From: Fibrobacteria bacterium
GTDB taxonomy: Bacteria > Fibrobacterota > Fibrobacteria > UBA11236
DNA: 34,411 nucleotides
Direction of reading: 5' to 3'
NCBI GenBank assembly: GCA_017881725.1
Contig: JADGQO010000005.1
Location: 1-34,411 of the forward strand
How positions within the stretch are numbered: position 1 is the first letter of the stretch; every line of letters begins with the position of its first letter. The translations under genes and the position numbers were made by a program. Below, one piece after another: positions 1 to 7,565 of the stretch. Under the pieces are notes generated by a model. The model saw only the letters and a list, made by a program, of their open reading frames with translations, made no database searches and had not been told where the DNA came from.

Positions 1-696
1 ATCCGGCCTACGGCGTTTCAGCTCGGCATAGGCTTTGATCAAACCCGGATAATTTTTCCTGGGCTCGACGTTTCCCAAGGCAAGAAAATACGGCTGCTGC
101 GGGAGATTGGCGTTGTGGAGTGAAGGAACGCCCTTGCTTTCGTTCGCGGTTCCACTCGCGATGGGGCTCACCACGCGGATTTTCGACTCAGGTAAACCGA
201 GCAGATCCCGCATTCGCCCCCGCATGGTTTTCGATATCGTCAAAATCAAATCAGCCTTTCCAGGCATGCGGGACAGCCACCGCCGGTTGTACGCTTCATG
301 ACTCGACATCTCCAACCCCATCCTTTCCACGGGGCCGATATCGGGAATGGACAGGATATATTTCGCACGTGGGCGCCAAGAAGGAAGGGTTTGTCCCAGA
401 CATAAAACCGCCTGCGGCCGGACTTTGGTGATCAGCAGGGGAAACCATAATTGGACCCATACTCGCAAGGGTTTCGCACGCTCCCGATGCACGACGCAAG
501 CATATCCGGGTCGCCATTTAGATTCGAAGGGCAGGATCAGGTGGATTTCAGCTACATCCTGAAGCACTCCCAAGGCGTCGACATACATCCGCGCCAACTT
601 TCCCAAACCGGAATCATTGGCTATCGATAATGCCTCCACCAACAGTCGGGGACGCGCCCGACCTCCTTCCCTGGCCGCCGGCATTGGTGGGTTCAT
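1..696 (-). CDS. Glycosyltransferase family 4-like protein, 3' end beyond window
   Basis: The minus-strand frame is open from an ATG at 696 to the window edge, giving 232 residues without a stop; the C-terminal part lies outside. The visible part is the N-terminal Rossmann half plus the hinge of a GT-B glycosyltransferase. It contains RPRLLVEALSIANDSGLGKLA near the start, ADLILTISKTMRGRM in the middle, then SKIRVVSPIASGT, and near the edge YFLALGNVEPRKNYPGLIKA. The last motif (F-hydrophobic-GxxEPRKN, then L-x-A) is the hallmark of GT4 enzymes of the mannosyltransferase/WbaZ kind that use nucleotide sugars for LPS or exopolysaccharide. The ribosome site is weak, and a second in-frame ATG at 684 is an alternative start. 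The donor and acceptor sugars cannot be told. It is divergent from the 836 operon. Confidence 0.85.
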   Translation of the reverse strand, partial: MNPPMPAAREGGRARPRLLVEALSIANDSGLGKLARMYVDALGVLQDVAEIHLILPFESKWRPGYACVVHRERAKPLRVWVQLWFPLLITKVRPQAVLCLGQTLPSWRPRAKYILSIPDIGPVERMGLEMSSHEAYNRRWLSRMPGKADLILTISKTMRGRMRDLLGLPESKIRVVSPIASGTANESKGVPSLHNANLPQQPYFLALGNVEPRKNYPGLIKAYAELKRRRPD

Positions 697-778
697 CGCG
701 ATTCCACAGGATTAATCTTCCCCACTGGCGGAGGTTTTGGTTTTACCGCCTTCTGCTCGAAACCTGGCTCTAGGATAC

Positions 779-784
779 TATAAT
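779..784 (+). promoter_or_regulatory. Candidate -10 box for the 836-4553 operon
   Basis: A perfect TATAAT lies 52 bases upstream of the TTG start at 836. The -35 position 17 bases upstream reads CTCGAA, which is a poor match, so an activator or an alternative -35 may be needed. The divergent gap between 697 and 835 also holds an inverted repeat GGCGG/CCGCC (726-750) with a long spacer. Confidence 0.4.
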
Positions 785-835
785 TGTTTCCGTGATGGGT
801 AGCCTAGAAGCCCGCCCGGCGCGGAGATCCACGGT

Positions 836-2056
836 TTGATATATCGAGCTCGCCTCCTCGTGCCCATGAACGGCCCCCCCATTCCTTGGGGCTGCCTGCG
901 CGTCACGGACCAAATGATCAGTCAGGTGGGGACGCTGGAAGAGTTGCGCCGCCGTCCCGACGAAAGTTTACGCGACTTTCCGGACGCCGTTCTGATGCCG
1001 GGATTGATCAACGCCCATTGCCATTTGGAACTGGGAATGGTCCGCAATCTTTTACCGCCCGGCGAAGCCTTCCCCATGTGGGTTTCCCGATTGCGAAAGG
1101 CGCTGGAAGGCGCTGCGCCTGAAGATTACCGGCAAGCGTCCCGTTTAGGCGCCTTGGAATGCCTGAAGAACGGCACGACCACCGTGGTGGACGTAGGTAA
1201 CACAGGCGAGTCCCTGCATGAATTGGCGAGCCTGCCCATCCGATCCTTTCCATACCTGGAAGTGATTGGATTGGATCCGGCTCTGGCACAATCGCGGTTG
1301 GAAAACGCGCTACATCGTTTAGGGGCTTTGCCGAAGGCATCCGGATTATTTTCCCCTGGAATCACCGGTCATGCGCCCTACTCTTGTTCCCCTGAATTAT
1401 TACGCGGCTTGGCGGCGGCCATGCCGCAGGCAAGTGGTCCCTTCACCATGCATGTCGCGGAGAGCGCCGAAGAATACGCCATGTTCAAGGAGGGGAAAGG
1501 CGCGCTGTTGGATTTTTGCCGGCGGATATTTCCGGGTTGGGCGGAACCGGCGGGCCAAAGTCCCATTGCCTTTCTTGCCGCGAAAAACGCATTGCCCCGA
1601 AATGCCATACTGGCGCATTGCAACCGTGCCGATGCTGCGGACATTAGGATTTTGGCTGAAGCTAATTGTTCGGTGGCGCATTGCCCGCGCAGCAAAGCCT
1701 TTTTCGGCCACGAAGGGTTTCCTGTCCAAGCGATGCGAGATGCCGGACTCAACCTTTGCCTAGGTACGGACAGCTTGGCTTCCAACGAAGGCCTTAGCCT
1801 ATTCGATGAAATGGCGGAACTGCATCGGCAACATCCGGAGTTACCTTGCACGGACATCGTCGCTATGGCCACGGTGAACGGGGCGAAAGCTCTCGGGCGG
1901 AGCGGAGAACTCGGCGTCTTGCGTCCGGGGGCCGCAGCGGATTTTATCGCCATCACCTTACGTCACCATCCCGAATATGATTTATTCGAGGAAATCGTCG
2001 GCGAAAGCCACGAGGTGCTTACGGCGGTAGTCAACGGCGAAGAGGTGTTCGGTTGA
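836..2056 (+). CDS. Amidohydrolase, aminodeoxyfutalosine deaminase-like
   Basis: This is a 406-residue metal-dependent hydrolase of the amidohydrolase superfamily (cytosine deaminase/MtaD/MqnX branch). Visible metal and catalytic positions are HxH at H61/H63 in PGLINAHCHLE, H206 in FTMHVAES, H261 in ILAHCN, and D312 in LGTDSLASN. The motifs HAPYS, AHCPRSK and TDSLASNEGLSLFDE recall 6-amino-6-deoxyfutalosine deaminase of the futalosine menaquinone route, which converts the 6-amino purine nucleoside to futalosine. Other nucleoside or S-adenosylhomocysteine deaminases share this fold, so the substrate is inferred. No other menaquinone gene is in the window. The start is TTG at 836 with a GGAG-like site at 823-826. 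Its stop overlaps the next gene's TTG start (TTGA), which indicates translational coupling. Confidence 0.72.
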   Translation: MIYRARLLVPMNGPPIPWGCLRVTDQMISQVGTLEELRRRPDESLRDFPDAVLMPGLINAHCHLELGMVRNLLPPGEAFPMWVSRLRKALEGAAPEDYRQASRLGALECLKNGTTTVVDVGNTGESLHELASLPIRSFPYLEVIGLDPALAQSRLENALHRLGALPKASGLFSPGITGHAPYSCSPELLRGLAAAMPQASGPFTMHVAESAEEYAMFKEGKGALLDFCRRIFPGWAEPAGQSPIAFLAAKNALPRNAILAHCNRADAADIRILAEANCSVAHCPRSKAFFGHEGFPVQAMRDAGLNLCLGTDSLASNEGLSLFDEMAELHRQHPELPCTDIVAMATVNGAKALGRSGELGVLRPGAAADFIAITLRHHPEYDLFEEIVGESHEVLTAVVNGEEVFG

Positions 2057-3384
2057 AAAACTGGTATCTTGCTCGGATGCCCAAAACTTTTTGGAAATTT
2101 TTTTTTCGACCGATTCACCCGCCGGCGATATTTACCCTCATTATATGCATATCCCTCTGGCTAACTGCTCCGACGTTTGCCACACGTCTTCTCATCCCCA
2201 TGGACCTGGCGCAAACCGATCATTTGAAGGCCTATGGGATAGCCTACCTGTCTGTAGCGGGTGGACATCCCGTGGAATGGCTGCTGAATTATCGCGGCGG
2301 GTCCTTTCTCCTGGAAGATTTACCCATGGTCAAACGCGAGGCGGCGCGACGCGGCGTGCTCTTTGAATCCGAATCCGATCAGGATGTCGATCGGATTTAT
2401 GCGGAAATCGACGCTGGGAATATGGACAAGGTTTTGTTGGAGAAGGCTCCGCGCATCGCGGTGTATACCCCGTTGACCAAGCAACCCTGGGACGATGCCG
2501 TGACCTTGGCCATGACCTATTCGGAAATTCCCTACACTAAGATTTACGACAAGGAAATTCTGGAAGGAAAATTATCGCAATACGATTGGCTGCATTTGCA
2601 TCACGAGGATTTCTCGGGGCAATATTCGAAATTTTTCGCGTCCTTCCGGGGGGCGCCTTGGTACGTGAACCAGGTTGCCACCAGTGAAAAAACCGCCCTC
2701 GAATTGGGTTTCAAAAACAATGTGATGGTCAAGAAAACCGTGGCTTTGGCAATCCGCAACTACGTTGAAAAAGGCGGGTTCCTGTTCGCCATGTGCCTGG
2801 CCTGCAATACCCTGGACATGGCCTTGGCCTGCGCCCGTACCGACGGCGTCGATGCCGTGTTCGACGGAACGCCTCCCAGTCCGAATTTGAAAAACGAATT
2901 GGACTATTCCCTGTCCCTGGCCTTCACGGATTTCTCCCTGGACACGGACCCCATGTCGGCGAGCCATGGCGACATCGATTATAACCAAGTGAACGCCGGC
3001 CCCTTGAAAAGGCGCCCCGCCAACGACTTCGTGCTTTTCGACTTTTCCCCGAAGTATGACCCCGTCCCTGCGATGTTATGCCAAAACCATACCGATCTCG
3101 TCAAAGGATTTTTCGGATTGGCGACGTCCTTCCCCAAGGCCCTGGTGAAAAAATCGGTGACCGTTCTGGGGCAAGCCAACGGGCAGGATGCCGTCCGCTA
3201 CTTGCACGGCAATCTCGGCCAGGGGCAATTCACCTATTATGGCGGCCATGATCCCGAGGACTATTCCCATGCCGTCGGGGACGCCGCCACGGATTTAAGC
3301 CTACACAAAAATTCCCCGGGGTACCGCTTAATCCTCAACAATATCCTGTATCCGGCGGCGCGGCAGAAGAAGCGCAAGACATGA
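2053..3384 (+). CDS. Secreted conserved protein, 'asparagine synthetase B'-like family
   Basis: This 443-residue protein has a long basic N-terminus followed by a hydrophobic segment (about residues 24-44, ending TAPTFA), consistent with a Sec signal peptide or anchor. The mature part starts TRLLIPMDLAQTDHLKAYGIA and contains VEWLLNYRGGSFLL. I associate this block with a protein family of Bacteroidota and related phyla that automated pipelines often call asparagine synthetase B. I see no N-terminal Cys nucleophile or ATP-pyrophosphatase loop, so that enzyme name is not supported. A Cys-containing stretch, GGFLFAMCLACNTLDMA, resembles a class-I glutaminase elbow. TTG at 2053 has an AGAGG site; ATG at 2077 is an alternative start. 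The gene overlaps the amidohydrolase and queG by 4 bases each, so all three are co-transcribed. The function is unknown. Confidence 0.75.
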   Translation: MKNWYLARMPKTFWKFFFRPIHPPAIFTLIICISLWLTAPTFATRLLIPMDLAQTDHLKAYGIAYLSVAGGHPVEWLLNYRGGSFLLEDLPMVKREAARRGVLFESESDQDVDRIYAEIDAGNMDKVLLEKAPRIAVYTPLTKQPWDDAVTLAMTYSEIPYTKIYDKEILEGKLSQYDWLHLHHEDFSGQYSKFFASFRGAPWYVNQVATSEKTALELGFKNNVMVKKTVALAIRNYVEKGGFLFAMCLACNTLDMALACARTDGVDAVFDGTPPSPNLKNELDYSLSLAFTDFSLDTDPMSASHGDIDYNQVNAGPLKRRPANDFVLFDFSPKYDPVPAMLCQNHTDLVKGFFGLATSFPKALVKKSVTVLGQANGQDAVRYLHGNLGQGQFTYYGGHDPEDYSHAVGDAATDLSLHKNSPGYRLILNNILYPAARQKKRKT

Positions 3385-4553
3385 ACTCGGGCCGGAGTGA
3401 CGGTCCCGAATCACCAGGTAACCCTGAAGTTACCCTGGCCGCAAGGTCGAGCGCATGCCTGGAAGCTTTACACGCCTTCTTCTCCCACCGGACCGACGTG
3501 CTTGAATGGGGAGTGACGAAGGCCGGGCTCACGCCCAACGCGCATCGCCTACGCGCCTGGGTGTCACAAGGATACCATGCGCGCATGGAGTATATGGCCA
3601 ACCGCTTGGAACAACGGGTGCACCCGGAGATTTTCCAACCATGGGCACGCTCCATCGTCATGTTTTCCATTCCCTACGCATCTCCCCTGCGGCCCGACGC
3701 GGACGGTTACCGCATTGCGGCTTATGCCCGGGGAAAAGATTATCATGCCCGCGCGCGCGAAATCTTAACGGCCCTGGAAACAGTTCTGCGGAAGGAAACA
3801 CCCGGGACGCGATTTTATGGGTTCGTGGATACCGCTCCGGTATTCGAACGGGATTTGGCTTCCGAAGCCGGATTGGGTTGGCGCGGCAAAAACACATGCA
3901 CCATCCACCGCAAGCACGGTTCTGCGTTTCATCTGGCCGGATTCATGTTGGACGTCGACTTGCCCGCTTCAGTTCCCGTCGAAGATTTTTGTGGAGGATG
4001 CACACGATGCCTGGAAGCCTGCCCCACCGGCGCATTCACCGCCTCGGGGCAATTGGATGCGAATAAATGCATTTCCTATTGGACGATAGAAGCCAAAGGG
4101 GAATTGCCCGCGGAGTTGTCGCAAAAATTCGGCGGCTGGATATTCGGCTGCGATATTTGCCAGGATGTTTGTCCTTGGAACCACAAAGCCATCAAAGCCG
4201 AGGGAAAAAAGGACCGCGAACCAGCTGGAAACGATCAACCGAATTTAGAAGCAGTTGAAGCCGGGATCTGGTCCGGAACGGGCGTACCCGGCATGGGTAC
4301 GGACGTGCTCGGCACGAATACGGGCATGGAATGGTTAAAGTTATTGAGGCAGGGCGGCGGATTTCAAAGCCGATTCAAAAACTCTCCGCTCACGCGGGCA
4401 GGTCGAAAAGCCCTCTTGCGAAATGTCGCCGTCGCGGCCGCGAATCAACGCGACCTGGAAGCCATCACACCCTTGCAAGCCTTGATTGCATCGGAGTCCG
4501 ATCCCATTTTAATTTCTGAATTGAAAAAATCCCTGGCTCGTTTGCTCGATTAA
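3381..4553 (+). CDS. queG: Epoxyqueuosine reductase QueG
   Basis: QueG catalyses the last step of queuosine synthesis, reducing epoxyqueuosine to queuosine in tRNA with a cobalamin cofactor and two [4Fe-4S] clusters. The 390-residue product has the family features in order: AAYARGKDYH, GFVDTAPVFERDLA with the expected catalytic Asp (D150), GLGWRGKNT, a ferredoxin motif CGGCTRCLEAC (C204, C207, C210, C214), C230 in CISYWTIE, and CDICQDVCPWN (C257, C260, C264). A HEAT-like C-terminal segment follows (NVAVAAANQRD, SDPILISELKKSL). Its length is normal for the longer QueG forms. The ATG at 3381 overlaps the upstream stop (ATGA). The stop overlaps the stop of the convergent lipoprotein gene by 4 bases, with no room for a terminator. 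Confidence 0.96.
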   Translation: MNSGRSDGPESPGNPEVTLAARSSACLEALHAFFSHRTDVLEWGVTKAGLTPNAHRLRAWVSQGYHARMEYMANRLEQRVHPEIFQPWARSIVMFSIPYASPLRPDADGYRIAAYARGKDYHARAREILTALETVLRKETPGTRFYGFVDTAPVFERDLASEAGLGWRGKNTCTIHRKHGSAFHLAGFMLDVDLPASVPVEDFCGGCTRCLEACPTGAFTASGQLDANKCISYWTIEAKGELPAELSQKFGGWIFGCDICQDVCPWNHKAIKAEGKKDREPAGNDQPNLEAVEAGIWSGTGVPGMGTDVLGTNTGMEWLKLLRQGGGFQSRFKNSPLTRAGRKALLRNVAVAAANQRDLEAITPLQALIASESDPILISELKKSLARLLD

Positions 4554-5416
4554 GGGGGACCTGGCGGAAGCAAGGTGCGGCTTTCAACTCCACCTTTGTC
4601 CATATTGTCGCCGGTATCCGGTTGGCGCGTTTCCAATTTATGCCTTGGCGAGGGTTTTCCAAGCGAGATGAATTCGTATTGGATTTCCAGGCTTTCATCC
4701 CGGACTTGCGGTGGAAAGGCAGGTAATTTTTTGATGCGTTTAAAGGTGTTCTGGGCCAGGGAATTAAAAGCGGCATTCGGACTTTTCTCCGACCAGCTTA
4801 CGCCCAAAATTTTTCCATTGCGTCCGACTCGGATTTTCGCCACCGCGCGGTATGGCCTTTCCTTTCCAAATTGCTTGGGCAATACCCAATAGCTTTCCAC
4901 CGTTTGCCGTACACGCATGGCCCAGATTTGCAATCCGGCCTTCCGTAAACGAATCCCTTCGGCAGCGGAAGCCTCGTCGCCGCCCGAGGGAGCTACGATG
5001 CGTTCCTGGACCAATCGCGACTCCAGCCGCTTTCCATCTTCATCAAAATCCTTGCGCTCCAATTGAATTCCGTCCCGAAAAATCGCGACGCTCTTTACTC
5101 GACCGTTCGGGTGCCAGTAGGTCAAAGTGCTTTCCGGCTTGCCATGGTATTCGAATCCCTCATACCAAAGCTTTCCATCCGCATACCGTGCCGTAAATTT
5201 TCCGTCGCGTTGGCCGGCGAGATTGTGGGCCTGATATTTCAATTCACCGGAAGGATACCACCAGGTTTCTGGCCCGTTTTTAAGCCCTTGCGCGTCAATT
5301 TGAACGACATATTTGGGCTGGGACGGAGAGTAAAATTCTTTTTCTTCATGCGTCGACGCGCATTGAAAAATCACATATGCAGACAAAACCAGGAAGGGTC
5401 GGAATAGTTTCATCAT
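4550..5416 (-). CDS. MORN-repeat lipoprotein with TonB/TolA-like C-terminal domain
   Basis: The longest open frame begins at 5575 inside lexA, but the plausible start is the double ATG at 5416, giving 288 residues. The N-terminus has Lys/Arg, a hydrophobic core and a Cys at position 19 (AYVIFQC). Gln at -1 is unusual for a lipobox, so lipidation is likely but not certain. The middle (about 45-125) has successive YwqK/MORN-type repeats such as NGPETWWYPSGELKYQ, DGKFTARYADGKLWYEG and LTYWHPNGRVK. The C-terminal part (about 175-260) reads like a TonB/TolA C-terminal domain: VESYWVLPKQF, AVAKIRVGRNGKILGV, NAAFNSLAQNTFKRIKKLPAFPP. It begins 79 bases after the lexA stop and may share its transcript. 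No strong ribosome site is visible. The role is unknown; an envelope location is inferred. Confidence 0.78.
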   Translation of the reverse strand: MMKLFRPFLVLSAYVIFQCASTHEEKEFYSPSQPKYVVQIDAQGLKNGPETWWYPSGELKYQAHNLAGQRDGKFTARYADGKLWYEGFEYHGKPESTLTYWHPNGRVKSVAIFRDGIQLERKDFDEDGKRLESRLVQERIVAPSGGDEASAAEGIRLRKAGLQIWAMRVRQTVESYWVLPKQFGKERPYRAVAKIRVGRNGKILGVSWSEKSPNAAFNSLAQNTFKRIKKLPAFPPQVRDESLEIQYEFISLGKPSPRHKLETRQPDTGDNMDKGGVESRTLLPPGPP

Positions 5417-5495
5417 GGTCACAACGATAGACAATTCATGAAGAAACTGTCCTATGGACGAACCAAAACTCGCTAGCTTCGTTGTCGAATTGGGC

Positions 5496-6167
5496 TCAAT
5501 ACCGGCGCATGATTCCGATGACCCGCCCCAGAATGGAAAAATCCGGCATGTCGGCGTCAACAATAATGGGACCATAGGCTTCGTTGGCGGGCTCCAAACG
5601 TACCCGGCCGCCTTCGGGATGAAAGTATTTCACCGTGGTTTCTTCCCCGATTAAAGCCACTACGATTTGTCCCTTTTCGGCGGTTTTCTGTTGCCGCGCG
5701 AAAAGCAAATCGCCGTTGTGAATACCGGCATCTTTCATACTGTCGCCGCTGACTCGGACGGCAAAAACATTTTGTTGCCGCATCAAAAAATCCCTGTCCA
5801 CGACGACAGTCCCTTCGAGGTTTTCCACGGCAAGAATCGGTTGACCCGCAGCGACTCGACCGACAATGGGGATTTCCATGACCTTGGCTTCATCCGAATC
5901 CGGGGCAAATACGGATTTAACGCCTCGATCCGCTTGAGAAATGTCTATCCCTCGGGAAAGCTTGGGAGACCGAGCTATGTATTGTTTTTTAACCAGGGCG
6001 GCTAAAATACTGCGCACTCCGTTGGTGGAGGAAATTTCAAAACGTTGGCCGATTTCACGTAGGGTCGGAGGACGATTGGTTTTCTCAATCCGTTCCTTGA
6101 TGAACTCAAAAACCTCACGCTGTCTATCGGTAAGGGCCTTGCGATCTTTTTTTATTTGAGTTTCCAT
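5496..6167 (-). CDS. lexA: LexA repressor, SOS regulator
   Basis: LexA represses SOS genes and cleaves itself when stimulated by RecA filaments. The 223-residue product has a winged-helix domain (residues 12-65; [15 protein letters not shown] as recognition region) and an S24 peptidase domain. The self-cleavage bond is A107-G108 in GRVAAGQP, and the Ser/Lys dyad is S143 ([11 protein letters not shown]) and K180 (EETTVKYF). All key residues are present, so it should be functional. The frame opens at 6200, but ATG 6167 has an excellent GGGGAGG site at 6173-6179, which decides the start. Upstream lies a near-consensus promoter embedded in an inverted repeat, as expected for autoregulation. The MORN/TonB-C lipoprotein gene follows on the same strand. 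Confidence 0.97.
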   Translation of the reverse strand: METQIKKDRKALTDRQREVFEFIKERIEKTNRPPTLREIGQRFEISSTNGVRSILAALVKKQYIARSPKLSRGIDISQADRGVKSVFAPDSDEAKVMEIPIVGRVAAGQPILAVENLEGTVVVDRDFLMRQQNVFAVRVSGDSMKDAGIHNGDLLFARQQKTAEKGQIVVALIGEETTVKYFHPEGGRVRLEPANEAYGPIIVDADMPDFSILGRVIGIMRRY

Positions 6168-6188
6168 GGGAACCTCCCCTTTTTGAGG

Positions 6189-6228
6189 AATATACTGCAC
6201 AAATAGTTAGGTGTCAAGACGTGCAGTA
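6189..6228 (-). promoter_or_regulatory. lexA promoter with flanking inverted repeat (probable LexA operator)
   Basis: On the minus strand TTGACA (6217-6212) and TATATT (6194-6189) are separated by exactly 17 bases, so both boxes are near consensus. TACTGCAC (6193-6200) and GTGCAGTA (6221-6228) are perfect inverted arms separated by 20 bases. One overlaps the -10 box and the other abuts the -35 box, so a bound repressor would block polymerase. As I recall, the LexA box described for Fibrobacter contains TGCNC-N4-GTGCA; the GTGCA core fits, but the long spacer does not. Each arm could be the strong half of a separate degenerate site. Confidence 0.75.
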
Positions 6229-6272
6229 CTATTTCCATTGAATAGGGTTGGATATTTTGCTACCTTACATAT

Positions 6273-6476
6273 GTGGTACTTCTTAATTTACTCCTGTGTT
6301 TGGGGTTTTTGATTTTCCTCGCACTCGTTCTGTCCTTGATCAGCCGCATAAACAGTATGACAAGACAGGCTGAAAGACTGCTTTCGGTGTTAATCAAAGC
6401 CGAAGAAGTTGAGCGAAATCTGGCCATGGGAGCGCCTTCGGGCGCAGCTATGCAAAAATCTTCCAAACCCCAGTAA
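6273..6476 (+). CDS. Small single-pass membrane protein
   Basis: This 67-residue frame starts with GTG at 6273. It has one strong hydrophobic segment (residues 2-24, LLNLLLCLGFLIFLALVLSL), then a charged amphipathic helix with possible coiled-coil character (SMTRQAERLLSVLIKAEEVERNL) and a short tail. A divergent promoter may exist: TTGAAT at 6238-6243, then TACCTT at 6261-6266 with a 17-base spacer. That would place transcription start almost on the GTG, implying a leaderless message, which fits the lack of a clear ribosome site. The topology resembles the next gene's N-terminus. No family is recognised, and a chance frame remains possible. Confidence 0.45.
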   Translation: MVLLNLLLCLGFLIFLALVLSLISRINSMTRQAERLLSVLIKAEEVERNLAMGAPSGAAMQKSSKPQ

Positions 6477-6542
6477 ATGTTGTACTACGTCCCCCTTTCC
6501 GACTCAGAGTATTTCCGGAAATGAGGGGTGATTTAAAATCAA

Positions 6543-6562
6543 GGTGCAACGGTAGGTGCAAC
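6543..6562 (+). repeat. Short direct repeat GGTGCAAC x2
   Basis: Two identical 8-mers begin 12 bases apart (6543 and 6555) in the gap before the Arg/Asp-rich protein gene. Each contains GTGCA, the core of the lexA inverted repeat, but both face the same way. An imperfect hairpin (about 6580-6600, AGGCC/GGCCT arms with a bulged A) follows. A role as a protein-binding site or leader structure is only a possibility. Confidence 0.35.
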
Positions 6563-6643
6563 AATTGACCCCGTTACCCAGGCCGGTTTTCACCAGGCCT
6601 CACCTTCTTAACCTCTTTTGAAAGAAGAAAGAACATAAACTCC

Positions 6644-7456
6644 ATGGAAACTTTACAGTTTTGCATATTGGCTGCACTGTCGGGCGCAAGCGCCGTCATC
6701 GGCGGCATCCTGCTTTATAAACTCCGTTCCGTCATTTACCTGTTGGAACAGCCGGTTGTCAAGAAAATGTCCCCGCAACTCAAGCTCAAGCCCGTTAAAG
6801 TCGAGGAAGGCGAAGCCGAGCCGCGCCGTGACAACCGCCCCGCCAACGGACAAAATCAAAACCGCGGACCCCGTCCCGCGTTTGAACGCACCGAAGGCGG
6901 CGAGCGCCCTCCGCGCGACATGCAGAACCGCGACCGCGGCCCCCGTCCCGAACGAGTGGAAAACGGAGCCGCGCCGGTTGGCGATCGCGGACCCCGTCCC
7001 GATCGTGAACGCTCCGATCGCAATGATCGCGGAGACCGTAGTGACCGATTCCGTGATCGCGGAGGTCGTCATGACCGGAATGAGCGCCATAGCGGCGGAA
7101 TGGATCGCGGCGACCGTGATCGCAACCGCAACCGCTCCGAAGTTTTTAGCAACGATAAAGAATCCGCTCCCGAAGGCGCGGCTCCGCGTCCCGTGCAACC
7201 TCATGTCGAGGCCAACAGCGGTGCCGGTACTTTAGCGCCCCGGCGTCCCCTGCCCTCGACCGTGGACCATGAAGTCACCGCCCGTGACATTCCGGCCGCC
7301 GATTCCTCGGGCGCCGTCGAAAACACGGATGCCTTGTTTGTGCGGGACGAATCGGATATGCAGCATGGCCGCCGCAACCAATTGAAAAAGAAGCCCCGCT
7401 TCGAAGTCAATGAAGAAGAAATCAAGGCTACGACCGAAGAGACAAAGACCATCTAG
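6644..7456 (+). CDS. Membrane-anchored protein with Arg/Asp/Gly-rich disordered tail
   Basis: The 270-residue product has one hydrophobic segment at residues 6-28 (ILAALSGASAVIGGILLY), a short linker ending VKKMSPQLKLKP, then a long hydrophilic low-complexity region. That region repeats RGPRP three times (nucleotides near 6865, 6940 and 6990) and then DR/RD/NR units such as RSDRNDRGDRSDRFRDRGG. The last 70 residues are less repetitive and end acidic (VNEEEIKATTEETKTI). Mixed-charge RGG-like tails often bind RNA or form condensates, so a membrane-tethered nucleic-acid or assembly role is conceivable but not shown. The ATG at 6644 follows a purine-rich GAAAGAAGAAAG stretch. A strong terminator follows the stop. 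The family is not recognised. Confidence 0.75.
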   Translation: METLQFCILAALSGASAVIGGILLYKLRSVIYLLEQPVVKKMSPQLKLKPVKVEEGEAEPRRDNRPANGQNQNRGPRPAFERTEGGERPPRDMQNRDRGPRPERVENGAAPVGDRGPRPDRERSDRNDRGDRSDRFRDRGGRHDRNERHSGGMDRGDRDRNRNRSEVFSNDKESAPEGAAPRPVQPHVEANSGAGTLAPRRPLPSTVDHEVTARDIPAADSSGAVENTDALFVRDESDMQHGRRNQLKKKPRFEVNEEEIKATTEETKTI

Positions 7457-7504
7457 CTCGGACTTGCTAGGTCGAAATTCCGGTTTATGAATACCGGATC
7501 AAAG

Positions 7505-7534
7505 AAGGGGCGAGTCGCAAGACCCGCCCCTTTT
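7505..7534 (+). terminator. Rho-independent terminator
   Basis: A 12-base stem, AAGGGGCGAGTC (7505-7516) with GACCCGCCCCTT (7521-7532), has a GCAA tetraloop, one mismatch and a following T run. It closes the 6644 gene and sits between convergent genes, so it may also stop the minus-strand PEGA transcript. Confidence 0.88.
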
Positions 7535-7565
7535 CATTATTCAAATTTCAGATTATCCGTACCGC

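Noticed and set aside
5417..5575. Longer N-terminus for the MORN/TonB-C protein starting inside lexA
   Set aside because: It would bury the hydrophobic signal sequence 50 residues inside and overlap lexA; the ATG at 5416 places the signal and Cys correctly.
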